NCBI RefSeq assembly: GCF_024171785.1
Contig: NZ_JAMTCK010000003.1
Span: 124,001 to 188,000 of the forward strand
DNA from: Goodfellowiella coeruleoviolacea
GTDB lineage: Bacteria > Actinomycetota > Actinomycetes > Mycobacteriales > Pseudonocardiaceae
Reading direction: 5' to 3'
Length of the DNA stretch: 64,000 nt
Below the pieces are notes generated by a model. The model saw nothing but the letters and a program-made list of their open reading frames with translations, had not been told where the DNA came from and ran no database searches. Position numbers and translations under genes: made by a program. Positions 28,237 through 36,854 of this stretch are shown in pieces; the stretch's first letter is position 1, and every line of letters starts with the position of its first letter.

Positions 28237-28845
28237 TCACACCGCGCGCCGGCCGGACAGCGCCCGACCCAGCGTCAGCTCGTCGGCGAACTCCAGGTCA
28301 CCGCCCATGGGCAGGCCCGAGGCGAGCCGGGTGACGGTGAGACCGGGGAACTCCCGCAGCAGCCGGCCCAGGTAGGTCGCGGTGGCCTCGCCCTCGGTGT
28401 TCGGGTCGGTGGCCAGGATGACCTCGCTGATGTCCACCCCGTTGACCTGCTGGCCGATCCGGGACAGCAGCTCCCGCACGCGCAGCTGGTCGGGACCGAT
28501 CCCGGACATCGGATCGAGCGAGCCGCCCAGCACGTGGTAGCGGCCCTTGAACTCCCTGGTCCGCTCGATGGCCAGGACGTCCTTGGGCTCCTCGACCACG
28601 CACACCACGCTGGCCTCGCGCCGGGGGTCGCGGCAGATCCGGCAGGTGTTCTGCTCGGACACGTTGCCGCAGACCTCGCAGAACATCACCCCTTCCTTGA
28701 CCCGCTGCAGCGCCTCCTGCAGCCGCGACACGTCCGCCGGGTCGGCGGCGAGCAGGTGGAAGGCGATGCGCTGCGCGCTCTTCGGGCCGACTCCGGGAAG
28801 CCGCCCCAACTCGTCGATCAGATCCTGAACAGGTCCTTCGTACAC
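28237..28845 (-). CDS. recR: Recombination mediator protein RecR
   Basis: 202 residues, standard length, GTG start. The helix-hairpin-helix [17 protein letters not shown], the four-Cys zinc finger ([16 protein letters not shown]) and the Toprim domain with [15 protein letters not shown] and the Walker-like GEATATYL motif are all present. Acts with RecF/RecO in gap repair. It sits in the conserved dnaX-ybaB-recR order. Confidence 0.97.
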   Translation of the reverse strand: MYEGPVQDLIDELGRLPGVGPKSAQRIAFHLLAADPADVSRLQEALQRVKEGVMFCEVCGNVSEQNTCRICRDPRREASVVCVVEEPKDVLAIERTREFKGRYHVLGGSLDPMSGIGPDQLRVRELLSRIGQQVNGVDISEVILATDPNTEGEATATYLGRLLREFPGLTVTRLASGLPMGGDLEFADELTLGRALSGRRAV

Positions 28846-28869
28846 CCGGTCCGTCCGTGCTCGTGCGTA

Positions 28870-29214
28870 TCAGAAACCAGGGAGACCGAGGTTGCTCAGG
28901 TCTCCGCCGAGGCCGCCGGCCAGCGGCCCCATCTTGTCCGCGGCCAGCTTCTGCGCCTTGGCGTTGGCGTCCCGGACCGCGGCGACCACCAGGTCGGCCA
29001 GGGTCTCGGTGTCGTCGGGGTCCACCGCCTGGGGGTCGATCGACAGCGCCTTGAGTTCACCGCTGCCGGTGACCGTCGCGGTGACCAGGCCGCCACCAGA
29101 CGTGCCGGTCACCTCGGCCTCGGCAAGCTCCTGCTGTGCGGCGACAAGCTGCTGCTGCATCTTCTGAGCCTGCTGAAGGATCTGTTGCATGTTGGGCTGG
29201 CCGGATTGCACCAC
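28870..29214 (-). CDS. YbaB/EbfC family nucleoid-associated protein
   Basis: 114 residues. The basic/Gln-rich N-terminal helix ([16 protein letters not shown]) and the core [19 protein letters not shown] are typical of YbaB/EbfC DNA-binding proteins. It lies between dnaX and recR, 24 bases before recR, as in many bacteria. Confidence 0.95.
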   Translation of the reverse strand: MVQSGQPNMQQILQQAQKMQQQLVAAQQELAEAEVTGTSGGGLVTATVTGSGELKALSIDPQAVDPDDTETLADLVVAAVRDANAKAQKLAADKMGPLAGGLGGDLSNLGLPGF

Positions 29215-29400
29215 GGGGTCCTCTCGTCGGTCCTACTGCCGAGGCTGTTCGCTTGATCTCGCGCTCGGTCCGCTCCTCGCTGTTCCAGCGTGCTCACCAG
29301 CGTAGCCACGTCGATCGGACACGCCGTGACGCGCGGGTATGTCGCGGGCGGCCGACGCCTCACCGGGTGGCCGGGCGCGTGCCGCCGGGCTGGCCGGCAC

Positions 29401-31626
29401 TCACCTCTGGTTGAGCGGACGCGCCCCCAACTCGTCGGCCAGCAGCTGCAACATCACTTCCTCGGGGTCGCGGGTCACCACCTGCCGGCTGGGGTCCGCC
29501 GGCCGGGACGCCTCGGCGAGCAGCTCCTCCTCGTCGTCGGGCTCCGGCGGCAGGGGCTCGTCCGGGTCGAGCGGCTCGTCCGGCGGCGGGATGTCCGGCC
29601 CGGCGAACGAGCGGCGGCCCGGCCCACCGGCCACCTGGGCCGCTGTCCGCTGCTGGGATTGGTGCTGGTGGGCTGGCTGCTGACCGGGGCCGGCCGCCGT
29701 GGGCGGCTGGGCGGGCCGGTCGGCCTGCGGGGCCTGCTGGCTGGGTCGGGTCGGCGCGGCGGGCCGCTGCCGGGGCTGGCTGGCGGCCGGGCTCGGCGCC
29801 GCCCCCCGCTCCGCGTGCACGCAGCGCACCTGCCACTCACCGCCCAGCACGTCCCGCACGGCCTGGGCGATCGTGTCCAGGTTGCGCGCGTCGGACAGCC
29901 GGCGGGCCAGTGCCGCGGCCGGGTGGGCCAGCACCACGGTGTCCTCGGTGACCTCGTGCACGGTGGCGTTGGTGAGCATCGCCTCCAGGCTGCGGCTGCG
30001 GGTGCGCACCGCGGCCAGCAGGCTGGACCACATCCGCCGGATGCCCGCGGCGTCCACCACCCCGGGACCCGCCTGGCCGGCCGCCCCGGGGGCGGCGGCG
30101 ACCGGAGCGGCGGCTGGCGCGGCCGAGGGGCGGGGCGCCTGCCTGGGCGGTTCCGCCGCCGGCTGGGCCACCCGGTGCCCGGCCGGCGCGCCTGCCGTCG
30201 GCTGGGCACTCGGCGCCTGGGCACCCGGGGCTGGAGCGGCAGCGGACGCGGCCTGGGCGGGCTGCGCCGCTGGGACGGTCTGGGCGGCCTGGGGAGTCTG
30301 GGGGGCCTGGGCGGCTCGCTGGGACGGGCGCTGGAACACGGGCCGACCAGCGGGAACAGCCGCCTCAGCCGGGGCGGGGCCACCTGCCGGGGCCGCGGTC
30401 CCCACCGCGCCCACCGGTGCCACGCCCGCCGGTGCCATGCCCGCCGGGGCGGCACCCGCCTGCACGGCCACGGCCCGGCGCTCCAGCTGTTCGACCCGCT
30501 GCAACACGGCCGACTCGGTGTCCGAGGCCGAGGGCAGCAGCATCCGCGCGCACATCAGCTCCAGCACCAGCCGGGCCGCCGTGGCCCCGCGCATCTCGGT
30601 CAGGCCGGTGTGCACGATCTCGGCGTAGCGGGACAGCGTGCCCGCCCCGATCTGCTCGGCCTGGGCGACCATCTTGGTCAGCTCGTCCTCGGGCGCGGAC
30701 ACCAGCCCGCGCTGGGGCGCGTCCGGCACGGCCTTGAGCAGCACCAGGTCGCGCAGCCGGTCGAGCAGGTCGGCGGCGAACCGGCGCGGGTCGTGGCCGG
30801 CCTCGACCAGCCGGTCGATCGTGGAGTACACGGCGGCGCCGTCGCCGGCGCCCAGTCCGTCCACCATGTCGTTGATCAGGGCGTTGTCCGTGACCCCGAG
30901 CAGCGCCATGGCCCGCTCGTAGGTGACGCCCTCGGGCCCGGCCCCGGACAGCAGCTGGTCCATCACCGACTGGGTGTCCCGGGCCGACCCGCCGCCGGCC
31001 CGGATGACCAGCGGGAACACCGCCGGGTCCACGGTCACGCCCTCGGCGGCGCAGTTGCGCTCCAGCAACCCGCGCATGGCGCCGGGCGGGATCAGCCGGA
31101 ACGGGTAGTGGTGGGTGCGCGACCGGATGGTCGGCAGCACCTTGTCCGGCTCGGTGGTGGCGAAGATGAAGATCAGGTGTTCCGGCGGCTCCTCCACGAT
31201 CTTCAGCAGGGCGTTGAAGCCCTGCGTGGTGACCATGTGCGCCTCGTCGATGATGAACACCCGGTAGCGGGACTCGGCCGGCGCGTAGAACGCCTTGTCG
31301 CGCAGCTCGCGGGCGTCGTCAACACCACCGTGGCTGGCCGCGTCCAGCTCGACCACGTCCACGCTGCCGGTGCCCTCGGGGGCCAGCCCCTGGCAGGAGT
31401 TGCACTCCCCGCAGGGGTCGGGCGTGGGGCCCTTGGCGCAGTTCAGCGAGCGGGCCAGGATCCGGGCGCTGGACGTCTTGCCGCAGCCGCGCGGCCCGGA
31501 GAACAGGTAGGCGTGGTTGACCCGACCGGCGGCCAGCGCGGTGCGCAGGGGCTCGGTGACGTGCTCCTGCCCCACGACCTCGGCAAACGAAGCCGGTCGG
31601 TACTTTCGGTAAAGGGCGAGCGCCAC
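29401..31626 (-). CDS. dnaX: DNA polymerase III subunits gamma and tau
   Basis: 741 residues from the GTG at 31626 (VALALYRKYRP); longer forms extend into SRP RNA sequence. The N-terminal AAA+ clamp-loader ATPase has Walker A GPRGCGKTSSARI, a four-Cys zinc module (C-x8-CxxC type), the DEAHM Walker B and SRC-like arginine finger. Domain III is followed by a long Ala/Pro/Gln-rich linker (nt about 29620-30460) and the tau C-terminal region. Upstream is the SRP RNA, downstream ybaB-recR. Confidence 0.96.
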   Translation of the reverse strand: MALALYRKYRPASFAEVVGQEHVTEPLRTALAAGRVNHAYLFSGPRGCGKTSSARILARSLNCAKGPTPDPCGECNSCQGLAPEGTGSVDVVELDAASHGGVDDARELRDKAFYAPAESRYRVFIIDEAHMVTTQGFNALLKIVEEPPEHLIFIFATTEPDKVLPTIRSRTHHYPFRLIPPGAMRGLLERNCAAEGVTVDPAVFPLVIRAGGGSARDTQSVMDQLLSGAGPEGVTYERAMALLGVTDNALINDMVDGLGAGDGAAVYSTIDRLVEAGHDPRRFAADLLDRLRDLVLLKAVPDAPQRGLVSAPEDELTKMVAQAEQIGAGTLSRYAEIVHTGLTEMRGATAARLVLELMCARMLLPSASDTESAVLQRVEQLERRAVAVQAGAAPAGMAPAGVAPVGAVGTAAPAGGPAPAEAAVPAGRPVFQRPSQRAAQAPQTPQAAQTVPAAQPAQAASAAAPAPGAQAPSAQPTAGAPAGHRVAQPAAEPPRQAPRPSAAPAAAPVAAAPGAAGQAGPGVVDAAGIRRMWSSLLAAVRTRSRSLEAMLTNATVHEVTEDTVVLAHPAAALARRLSDARNLDTIAQAVRDVLGGEWQVRCVHAERGAAPSPAASQPRQRPAAPTRPSQQAPQADRPAQPPTAAGPGQQPAHQHQSQQRTAAQVAGGPGRRSFAGPDIPPPDEPLDPDEPLPPEPDDEEELLAEASRPADPSRQVVTRDPEEVMLQLLADELGARPLNQR

Positions 31627-31660
31627 GGATGCGACCCTACCTGCTGGGTCCGACAACAAA

Positions 31661-31753
31661 AGGGGACCCCGCGCACCCGTCAGAGCTCGCTTATCCTTGC
31701 TGCCTTCCGGCCCTGGGGAGGTTCACGAGATGGACGCCGCGCGGGGTCCGGCT
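31661..31753 (-). ncRNA. ffs: Small signal recognition particle RNA (4.5S-type)
   Basis: On the minus strand, the apical SRP Alu-less core reads GTGAACC (31720-31726), then GGCCGGAAGGCAGCAA (about 31696-31711), the invariant GGAA/GGCAGCA of domain IV. The ends pair through GGACCCCGCGC (31739-31749) and its complement (31664-31674), then a T-run (31653-31661) terminates it. Position upstream of dnaX is conserved in actinobacteria. End positions are accurate to a few bases. Confidence 0.9.
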
Positions 31754-31759
31754 CCAGTG

Positions 31760-32365
31760 TAACTGACCCGACGGAGTGACCCGCCGACCGCCCCGCGACC
31801 CCACCCGCACCGGGGCCCTGGCGCGTCCGGCCCGGCGGTGCGCGCGGGCGCGGCGAGTGGGCGCGGAGCAATGGCGGGTTCGCCGGCCCGAACAGGAGCC
31901 GGAGCGCGCAATTCGCGATGGCCCCGCCGGTCATCGCGGCAGACCACCACCACCTGGCGTGCGCCATCCCGGGCAACACGGCGGTGCGGCACTGATTAGC
32001 CCGAGACCATTTCCCCTTTTCTCCGCCGGCCCGTCCCTTTTCTCGAATCTCTCGAATCCGATTCACCCGGTTTCCGCCGGGCCCGACCGGTGGCACCGCG
32101 TGCCCCCGTTCGGCCCAGTGCGCAGCGCGTCCGTCGACTCCTGGGCCGACCGGCCGAACCGCGGCGACGTGCTGTCGCGAACCCGGTGCACGTCACTTCT
32201 CGTAACCATTTGCGGCACGTCGGAAACGGGTCGTGCGGATTTGGGCAAAGTTCTTCTGGCCGCACCGGGTCACCGCTTACCATTCGCCTAATTCTCGGCC
32301 ATCCGGTGTCCTCCCCGGCTCGTGGCACGAGTTCTCCCTTGTCATCACCTGACGGAGGCCCATCG
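31760..32365. other. No gene recognised
   Basis: No ORF with coding character was found. The left part is the likely promoter region of the minus-strand SRP RNA, and the right part (about 32180-32340), less GC-rich than neighbours, is the probable leader of the secreted protease gene. Confidence 0.6.
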
Positions 32366-33328
32366 GTGGCTCGTAGTTTTCGCAGTGCCCTGTCCACCCT
32401 GTTATCCGCCGCACTGACCCTCGGGGCGGTGACCGCGGCACTGGCCCCACCAGCCGCCGCGGCGCCCGCCACCACCGCCGACGAACCGGACGGCTGGGTG
32501 GCCAACGACGGCCGGAGCGGCGTGGCCACCCAGTCCACGGCCGAGAGCGGCGGCACCCCGTACAACGTGGGCACCGGCGCGCTGTCCGAGGTGGTGTCCG
32601 GGTTGAGACAGGCGGTCGGTGGGCTCGGCCCGGCTCCCCGCGCCGCCGAACCGCCGGCCATGACCCCCTTCTCGGTGATCGGCCCGGACGACCGCGTCCA
32701 GGTCACCGACACCACCCAGTTCCCGGCCAGGGCCACGGTGTACTTCACCTACCAGGGCATCTGGTGCACCGGGTGGATGTACGCGCCGAACATGGTCGGC
32801 ACCGCCGCGCACTGCCTGCACACCGGCGGCGCCACCGGCGCCTGGCGCAGCGGGTTCCGCGCCTACCCGGCGCGCGCCGGCGCCGAGTCGCCGTTCGGCT
32901 CCTGCGACGTGACGGCCGCGTTCGTGCCGGCCGCCTGGGTGCGCGACGCCGCCGCCGAGCACGACTACGGCGCGCTGCGGCTGGACTGCGCGGTCGGCGT
33001 GGCCACCGGCTGGTACGGGCTGCACTACGGCCCCGAGTCGCTGACCGGCGCCGAGGTCACCATGAACGGCTACCCGCAGGACAAGCCCAGCGCCACCCAG
33101 TGGACCAGCCGGGGACAGGTGGTGTCCGACAACGGCCGCTCGCTGGCCTACACCGCCGACTCCACCGGCGGCCAGAGCGGTTCCCCGGTCCACGGCTCGG
33201 TCGCGGGCGCGGAGTGCTCCCCGCACTGCCTGCTGGCCGTGCACGCCTACGGCGGCTCGGACAGCAACAGCGGCCCCAAGCTCACCCGTGACGTCTTCGA
33301 CAACCTGCTGGCCTGGCGCGACGCCTGA
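32366..33328 (+). CDS. Secreted trypsin-like (V8-type) serine protease
   Basis: 320 residues from a GTG with GGAGG (32354-32358) upstream. An Ala-rich signal peptide ends near APAAAAPA (about residues 30-38). A pro-region of about 70 residues follows. The catalytic triad is readable: TAAHC for His, EHDYGALRL for Asp, TGGQSGSP for Ser. Two or more Cys pairs (CTG/AAHC, CDV/DC, CSPHC) suggest disulfides. Probably extracellular, glutamyl-endopeptidase-like family. Confidence 0.9.
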   Translation: MARSFRSALSTLLSAALTLGAVTAALAPPAAAAPATTADEPDGWVANDGRSGVATQSTAESGGTPYNVGTGALSEVVSGLRQAVGGLGPAPRAAEPPAMTPFSVIGPDDRVQVTDTTQFPARATVYFTYQGIWCTGWMYAPNMVGTAAHCLHTGGATGAWRSGFRAYPARAGAESPFGSCDVTAAFVPAAWVRDAAAEHDYGALRLDCAVGVATGWYGLHYGPESLTGAEVTMNGYPQDKPSATQWTSRGQVVSDNGRSLAYTADSTGGQSGSPVHGSVAGAECSPHCLLAVHAYGGSDSNSGPKLTRDVFDNLLAWRDA

Positions 33329-33355
33329 GTCCACAGTGGACTAACTGGGGGTGGA

Positions 33356-33385
33356 CCTTCCGCCGGTGGCGCGACCGGCGGAAGG
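33356..33385. terminator. Hairpin after the protease gene
   Basis: Perfect 12-base stem CCTTCCGCCGGT (33356-33367) and ACCGGCGGAAGG (33374-33385) with a 6-base loop, 28 bases after the protease stop. Confidence 0.75.
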
Positions 33386-33467
33386 CGACACTCCGGACGA
33401 ATTGACTGTGGATTCGCCCAGCCTCCACCCCATAAGCTCCGTGTGACCTGGATCATGGGGGTGTGGG

Positions 33468-34238
33468 GTGAACACTGGGGATACCGTCACCGAACTCGGC
33501 TCGGTGATCAGCAGACACCAGGTGGCCAACGACCGCCGGTGGCGGACCGCCGCCGTGGTGCTGGCGATCGGGGTGCTCCTGGCCATCGGCGGCGTGCTCC
33601 TGCTGGGGGCCGGGTCGGGACGGACCACCGGCTTTGTCATCGGACTCGCCGTCGTCAGCCTGGCCCTCGGCCTGGTGCAGGTGGGCAAGGCGATCCGGGG
33701 CGGCTCCGGCGAGTACCTGGAGGTGCGGGCGGACGGGCTGGTGCACGGCTCGGCCAAGCGGACCCGCTCCTGGGGCTGGGACCAGGTCGCCTACGTCGAG
33801 GTCAGGGAACGCCCGGCCACCGCTCCGCTGGCCAAGTACTTCGGGCTGAACTACCGCGCCTGGATCGGTCTGTCCGACGGCGCCAAGATCCGGGTGGACG
33901 GGTTCACCGACCGCCCCGACCTGTTCGTCCGCGAGCTGCACAACTGCTGCGCCTCGGCGTTCCGGCCGGAGGGCCCTGGTGGTTGGGTGCGCCTGGTGTG
34001 GGCCTACCCGGTGCTCTCGGCGGCGTGCGTCGGCGGGATCGTCTGGATCGTCAACTACATCAACCACCTCGACGACGTCGCCAGGCAGGCGGACGCCAAC
34101 TCCGAGGCGGTCCAGGTGCCGGAAGCCAGTGACACCACGTTCATGTTCCTCGGGCTCGGTTCCGCGGCGCTGGGCTTTCTCGCGCTGGTGTTCGTGATCT
34201 TCTTCTTCATGGCGCTGGTGCTCCGCCGCCGTCGCTGA
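33468..34238 (+). CDS. Membrane protein of unknown function
   Basis: 256 residues from GTG at 33468. Two N-terminal membrane helices (about residues 27-47 and 53-71), a soluble PH-like middle part (EYLEVRADGLVHGSAK onward), then two more helices (about 177-195 and 228-250) and a basic C-terminus. Resembles actinomycete DUF6585-like proteins, though the family call is tentative. Confidence 0.75.
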   Translation: MNTGDTVTELGSVISRHQVANDRRWRTAAVVLAIGVLLAIGGVLLLGAGSGRTTGFVIGLAVVSLALGLVQVGKAIRGGSGEYLEVRADGLVHGSAKRTRSWGWDQVAYVEVRERPATAPLAKYFGLNYRAWIGLSDGAKIRVDGFTDRPDLFVRELHNCCASAFRPEGPGGWVRLVWAYPVLSAACVGGIVWIVNYINHLDDVARQADANSEAVQVPEASDTTFMFLGLGSAALGFLALVFVIFFFMALVLRRRR

Positions 34239-34476
34239 CCGGCCAACCCGCCACGGTTCTCCACACCTGGGGAACAACCTGTGGATAACTCGAACTGATG
34301 TTCGATCTCGGCCGGGATCGGCCGGGCCGACCCACCGCCCGGTGCGCGCCTGGCCGAGGTCGCGGCCACACTCGACGCACGGCTCGCCGACGCCGACGAG
34401 CCACCTCAGCACTGCGGTAGCTCACCGAGGACTGGCGAGGTTGTGATGACCAGGGACACCAGGGTTCCGGGAGTGG

Positions 34477-34980
34477 ATGCGGGGCAATCTCGACCGGGTC
34501 GCTGCTCACTTCAGGGCGACGATCACCGGCGGGCCGATGTTCGGTTGGCTTGACCGCTCGATCGGTGCGCCAGTGACCAGGGGTGAGGAACGGTACTGGC
34601 TTCGGGTGATGTCCGAGGGGCTCGGCTGTGCCGACGAGGACTTCTGGACCGGGAACGCCGACGCGGATGCTGTCACCGACATCGCCAAGCCCCGCGCGCT
34701 GGGGGTGTTCGAGTGGGCGGACTGACGGCAGCAGCGTGCCGAGTTGATGACTCGGATGCCGGGCCACCCCTGCTCGTCGGATGAGTTGTTGCGGACCGGG
34801 ATCGACCTGCCCGACCAGTGGTGGGCGGACCTGCGTCGCGCCGCTGCACCGGCACGCGCACGCCATGCTGAGCGCTTGACGATCACTGGTGAGCGTTGTG
34901 CAAGCTCCCGCCACCCCGCGCGCACCCCCACCTACCAGCCGTTTTGGCTGGTCAGCGATCCATCCGGTACCCTCTTCGGC
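34477..34980 (+). pseudogene. Truncated phosphotransferase-like pseudogene
   Basis: The frame from ATG 34477 reads an APH-like N-terminal region (GGPMFGWLDRSIGAPVT, WTGNADADAVTDIAKPR, FEWAD), stops at TGA 34723-34725, and continues in the same frame as RQQRAELMTRMPGHPCSSDELL, IDLPDQWWADLR. Both halves fit one actinobacterial aminoglycoside-phosphotransferase-like family. The catalytic HGDxxxxN half is missing; the sequence breaks off at the tRNA-Ser gene. The premature stop and missing C-terminus make it a pseudogene. Confidence 0.6.
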
Positions 34981-35068
34981 GGAGGATTCGCATAGTGGCC
35001 TAGTGCGCACGATTGGAAATCGTGTTGGGGTTGATAGCCCCTCGCGGGTTCAAATCCCGCATCCTCCG
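34981..35068 (+). tRNA. tRNA-Ser, anticodon GGA
   Basis: Acceptor stem GGAGGAT (34981-34987) pairs with ATCCTCC (35061-35067), with G as discriminator. Anticodon stem CACGA/TCGTG encloses loop TTGGAAA with anticodon GGA at 35015-35017. A long class II variable arm (GTTGGGGTTGATAGCCCC region) and T arm CGGGTTCAAATCCCG confirm serine type. CA follows at 35069-35070. Confidence 0.97.
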
Positions 35069-35073
35069 CAGGG

Positions 35074-35110
35074 CAGAGGCCCCGGACAGCAGCAACGTCC
35101 GGGGCCTCTG
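35074..35110 (+). terminator. Hairpin after tRNA-Ser
   Basis: Perfect 14-base stem CAGAGGCCCCGGAC (35074-35087) and GTCCGGGGCCTCTG (35097-35110), 9-base loop, 6 bases after the tRNA. Confidence 0.8.
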
Positions 35111-35200
35111 TCATTGGTGGGTCTCAGTTGACCACGCTAGCGGGGACGAGAGCGCCAGACTCCCCGTCGTCACCCTCGTCCGAAACACCTCAGCCTGACG

Positions 35201-35716
35201 GGGCCACCCCCGCGTGTGCGGGGACCACCATCACCTCGGCACGCTGGTCGCGCCAGCCCTGGGCCCACCCCCGCGTGTGCGGGGACCACGAGGGGCCCCC
35301 GTGGGCGAGGTTGTGCAGCTGGGACCACCCCCGCGTGTGCGGGGACCACCCGTAGACGGCCCGTGGGCGGACGGCAGGGAGGGGACCACCCCCGCGTGTG
35401 CGGGGACCACGACCAGCACCCCAGCGGTGCGCAGGAACGGCCGGGACCACCCCCGCGTGTGCGGGGGCCACCGGCGGCGGCACCATCGACCTGGAGGCGG
35501 GGGGGGGACCACCCCCGCGTGTGCGGGGACCACTGATGCGCCGCCTCGCCGGCGTCTTGGTCGCACGGACCACCCCCGCGTGTGCGGGGACCACTCTGCG
35601 GGGTACCGCTAACAACAGATGTCGAAAGGACCACCCCCGCGTGTGCGGGGACCACGATGCGCAGGCCGTAGACCGCGCGCCTGTTGCCGGACCACCTCCG
35701 CGTGTGCGGGGACCAC
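35201..35716 (-). CRISPR. CRISPR array 1, type I-E-like, 9 repeats and 8 spacers
   Basis: Nine 28-base repeats start at 35201, 35262, 35322, 35383, 35444, 35506, 35567, 35628 and 35689; consensus begins GGACCACCCCCGCG and ends TGTGCGGGGACCAC. Spacers are 32-34 bases, so the period is about 61. Read on the minus strand the repeat begins GTGGTCCCCGC and ends GGGGGTGGTCC, the orientation of type I-E crRNAs, so transcription should run leftward. Variants: third base A to G in the first and A to C in the second repeat (leader-distal end), A to G in the fifth, one C to T in the ninth. No cas genes are in the window. Confidence 0.97.
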
Positions 35717-36035
35717 ACTTTCTGACCAGCAGGTTTCTTTACTGATCATGCCAGATTTGACCAGTCGGACGAAGCTGGAAACGCTGGCTCGGCGGATGTG
35801 CTGGTGAGTGACATGGCAGTGGTAGTCCGGACACTCCGAGGGTTGGTGCCAAACGGACGCGCCGGGTGGTGAGGTTTCCTTCCTGGGCCATCACGGCTAT
35901 GCCTGACTTCGGAACCCCGAGCGTCGGGCGACACGCCGGGAGGTTCCGAAGTCGAATACGGCGTGTCGTCTCGCCCACTGGGATTTCGTGGCGGGTGCGC
36001 TGTGGTGGTGGAATGGTTGTCCCTGGCCAACCAGG
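35717..36035. other. Inter-array region, probable leaders of both CRISPR arrays
   Basis: Lies between the two arrays, which by repeat orientation are transcribed away from each other. The part next to array 1 (35717-35770) is AT-richer than surroundings, as I-E leaders are. Just before array 2, CCCTGG-CCAA-CCAGGG (36021-36036) forms a small hairpin. Interleaved inverted repeats lie in the middle. No ORF here looks coding. Confidence 0.55.
35906..35968. repeat. Interleaved inverted repeats between the CRISPR arrays
   Basis: ACTTCGGAACC (35906-35916) pairs with GGTTCCGAAGT (35942-35952). CGACACGCCG (35929-35938) pairs with CGGCGTGTCG (35959-35968). The order A-B-A'-B' makes the two stems either mutually exclusive or a pseudoknot. 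Role unknown. Confidence 0.7.
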
Positions 36036-36288
36036 GTGGCCAGCTCTCATCGGCCCCGCAGGGGATCGCAACCTTGGTGATTCGCTCGTACGGAGCTTGG
36101 GGCATCGGTGGCCAGCTCTCATCGGCCCCGCAGGGGATCGCAACGGCCCGTGGCGCCCATGCACGCCGTCATGCACGTGTGGCCAGCTCTCATCGGCCCC
36201 GCAGGGGATCGCAACGGGTACTGCTCGATGCGGTCAGTGCGCTGGTGGACCGTGGCCAGCTCTCATCGGCCCCGCAGGGGATCGCAAC
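36036..36288 (+). CRISPR. CRISPR array 2, 4 identical 37-base repeats and 3 spacers
   Basis: Repeats start at 36036, 36108, 36179 and 36252; each begins GTGGCCAGCTCTCATCGG and ends CGCAGGGGATCGCAAC. All four are identical. Spacers are 35, 34 and 36 bases. The repeat contains a CCCC-GCA-GGGG stem, and the ATCGCAAC end resembles the 5' handle of 37-base type III or I-B/I-C-like crRNAs, so plus-strand transcription is likely. Subtype cannot be assigned without cas genes, which are absent from the window. The last repeat overlaps the HxlR gene. Confidence 0.93.
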
Positions 36289-36736
36289 AAGGCTCGAACT
36301 TCCGGGGCCGTCGGCGTTCTCGGGGCTGGTCAGGGGTGCTGGCCAGGTCGTAGCGCGCCTGGGCGGTGGTCACGTCGTCGCCGTGGTCGGCGGCCCATTC
36401 GGCCAGTGCGGACAGGGGGACCAGCAGGGTGCGGCCGAGGTCGGTGAGCGCGTACTCCACGCTGGGGGGCACGGTGGGGTGAACGGTGCGGCTGACCAGC
36501 CCGTCGCGTTCCAGGTTGCGCAGGGTCAGGGTGAGCATGCGCTGGCTGACCCCCTCGATGGACCGGTGCAGTTCGTTGAACCGGTGGTTGCGCCTGCCCA
36601 GGAGCACCACGACCAGCACGCTCCACCGGTCGCCCACCCGTCGCAGGATGCCGGTGACCGGGCATGCCTGGTGCTGCGCCACCTCGATGGGCACCGGCAG
36701 GTCGAAGCTGGGCACAACAGCCTCACCAACTGACAT
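36263..36736 (-). CDS. HxlR family regulator with its 3' end inside a CRISPR repeat
   Basis: 157 residues from ATG 36736. Typical HxlR core: ACPVTGILRRVGDRWSVLVV, HRFNELHRSIEGVSQRML, LRNLERDGLVSR, VEYALTDLGR. The conserved Cys (ACPV) could be redox-active. The last codons, CDPLRGR and the TGA stop, are read from the opposite strand of CRISPR array 2 repeat 4 (36252-36288), so the original C-terminus has been replaced. Divergent from the NmrA-family pseudogene, its likely former target. Confidence 0.85.
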   Translation of the reverse strand: MSVGEAVVPSFDLPVPIEVAQHQACPVTGILRRVGDRWSVLVVVLLGRRNHRFNELHRSIEGVSQRMLTLTLRNLERDGLVSRTVHPTVPPSVEYALTDLGRTLLVPLSALAEWAADHGDDVTTAQARYDLASTPDQPRERRRPRKFEPCCDPLRGR

Positions 36737-36854
36737 GAATGTGCCTTCTTTCGGCGTGGCCGGGACTTTCCAGCAATTACCGGCAGCACGCCTGGTCGGC
36801 CACGGTCCCGCCGGGCGGTTCGGTGGGCATCGCCCGTACCAGTCAGGGGAGCAG

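Noticed and set aside
29290-31779. 829-codon plus-strand open frame
   Set aside because: Antisense shadow of dnaX and the SRP RNA.
35170-35745. Repeat-rich short proteins in several frames, such as HPRVCGDH or WSPHTRGWS units
   Set aside because: These are translations of the CRISPR repeats, not real repeat proteins.
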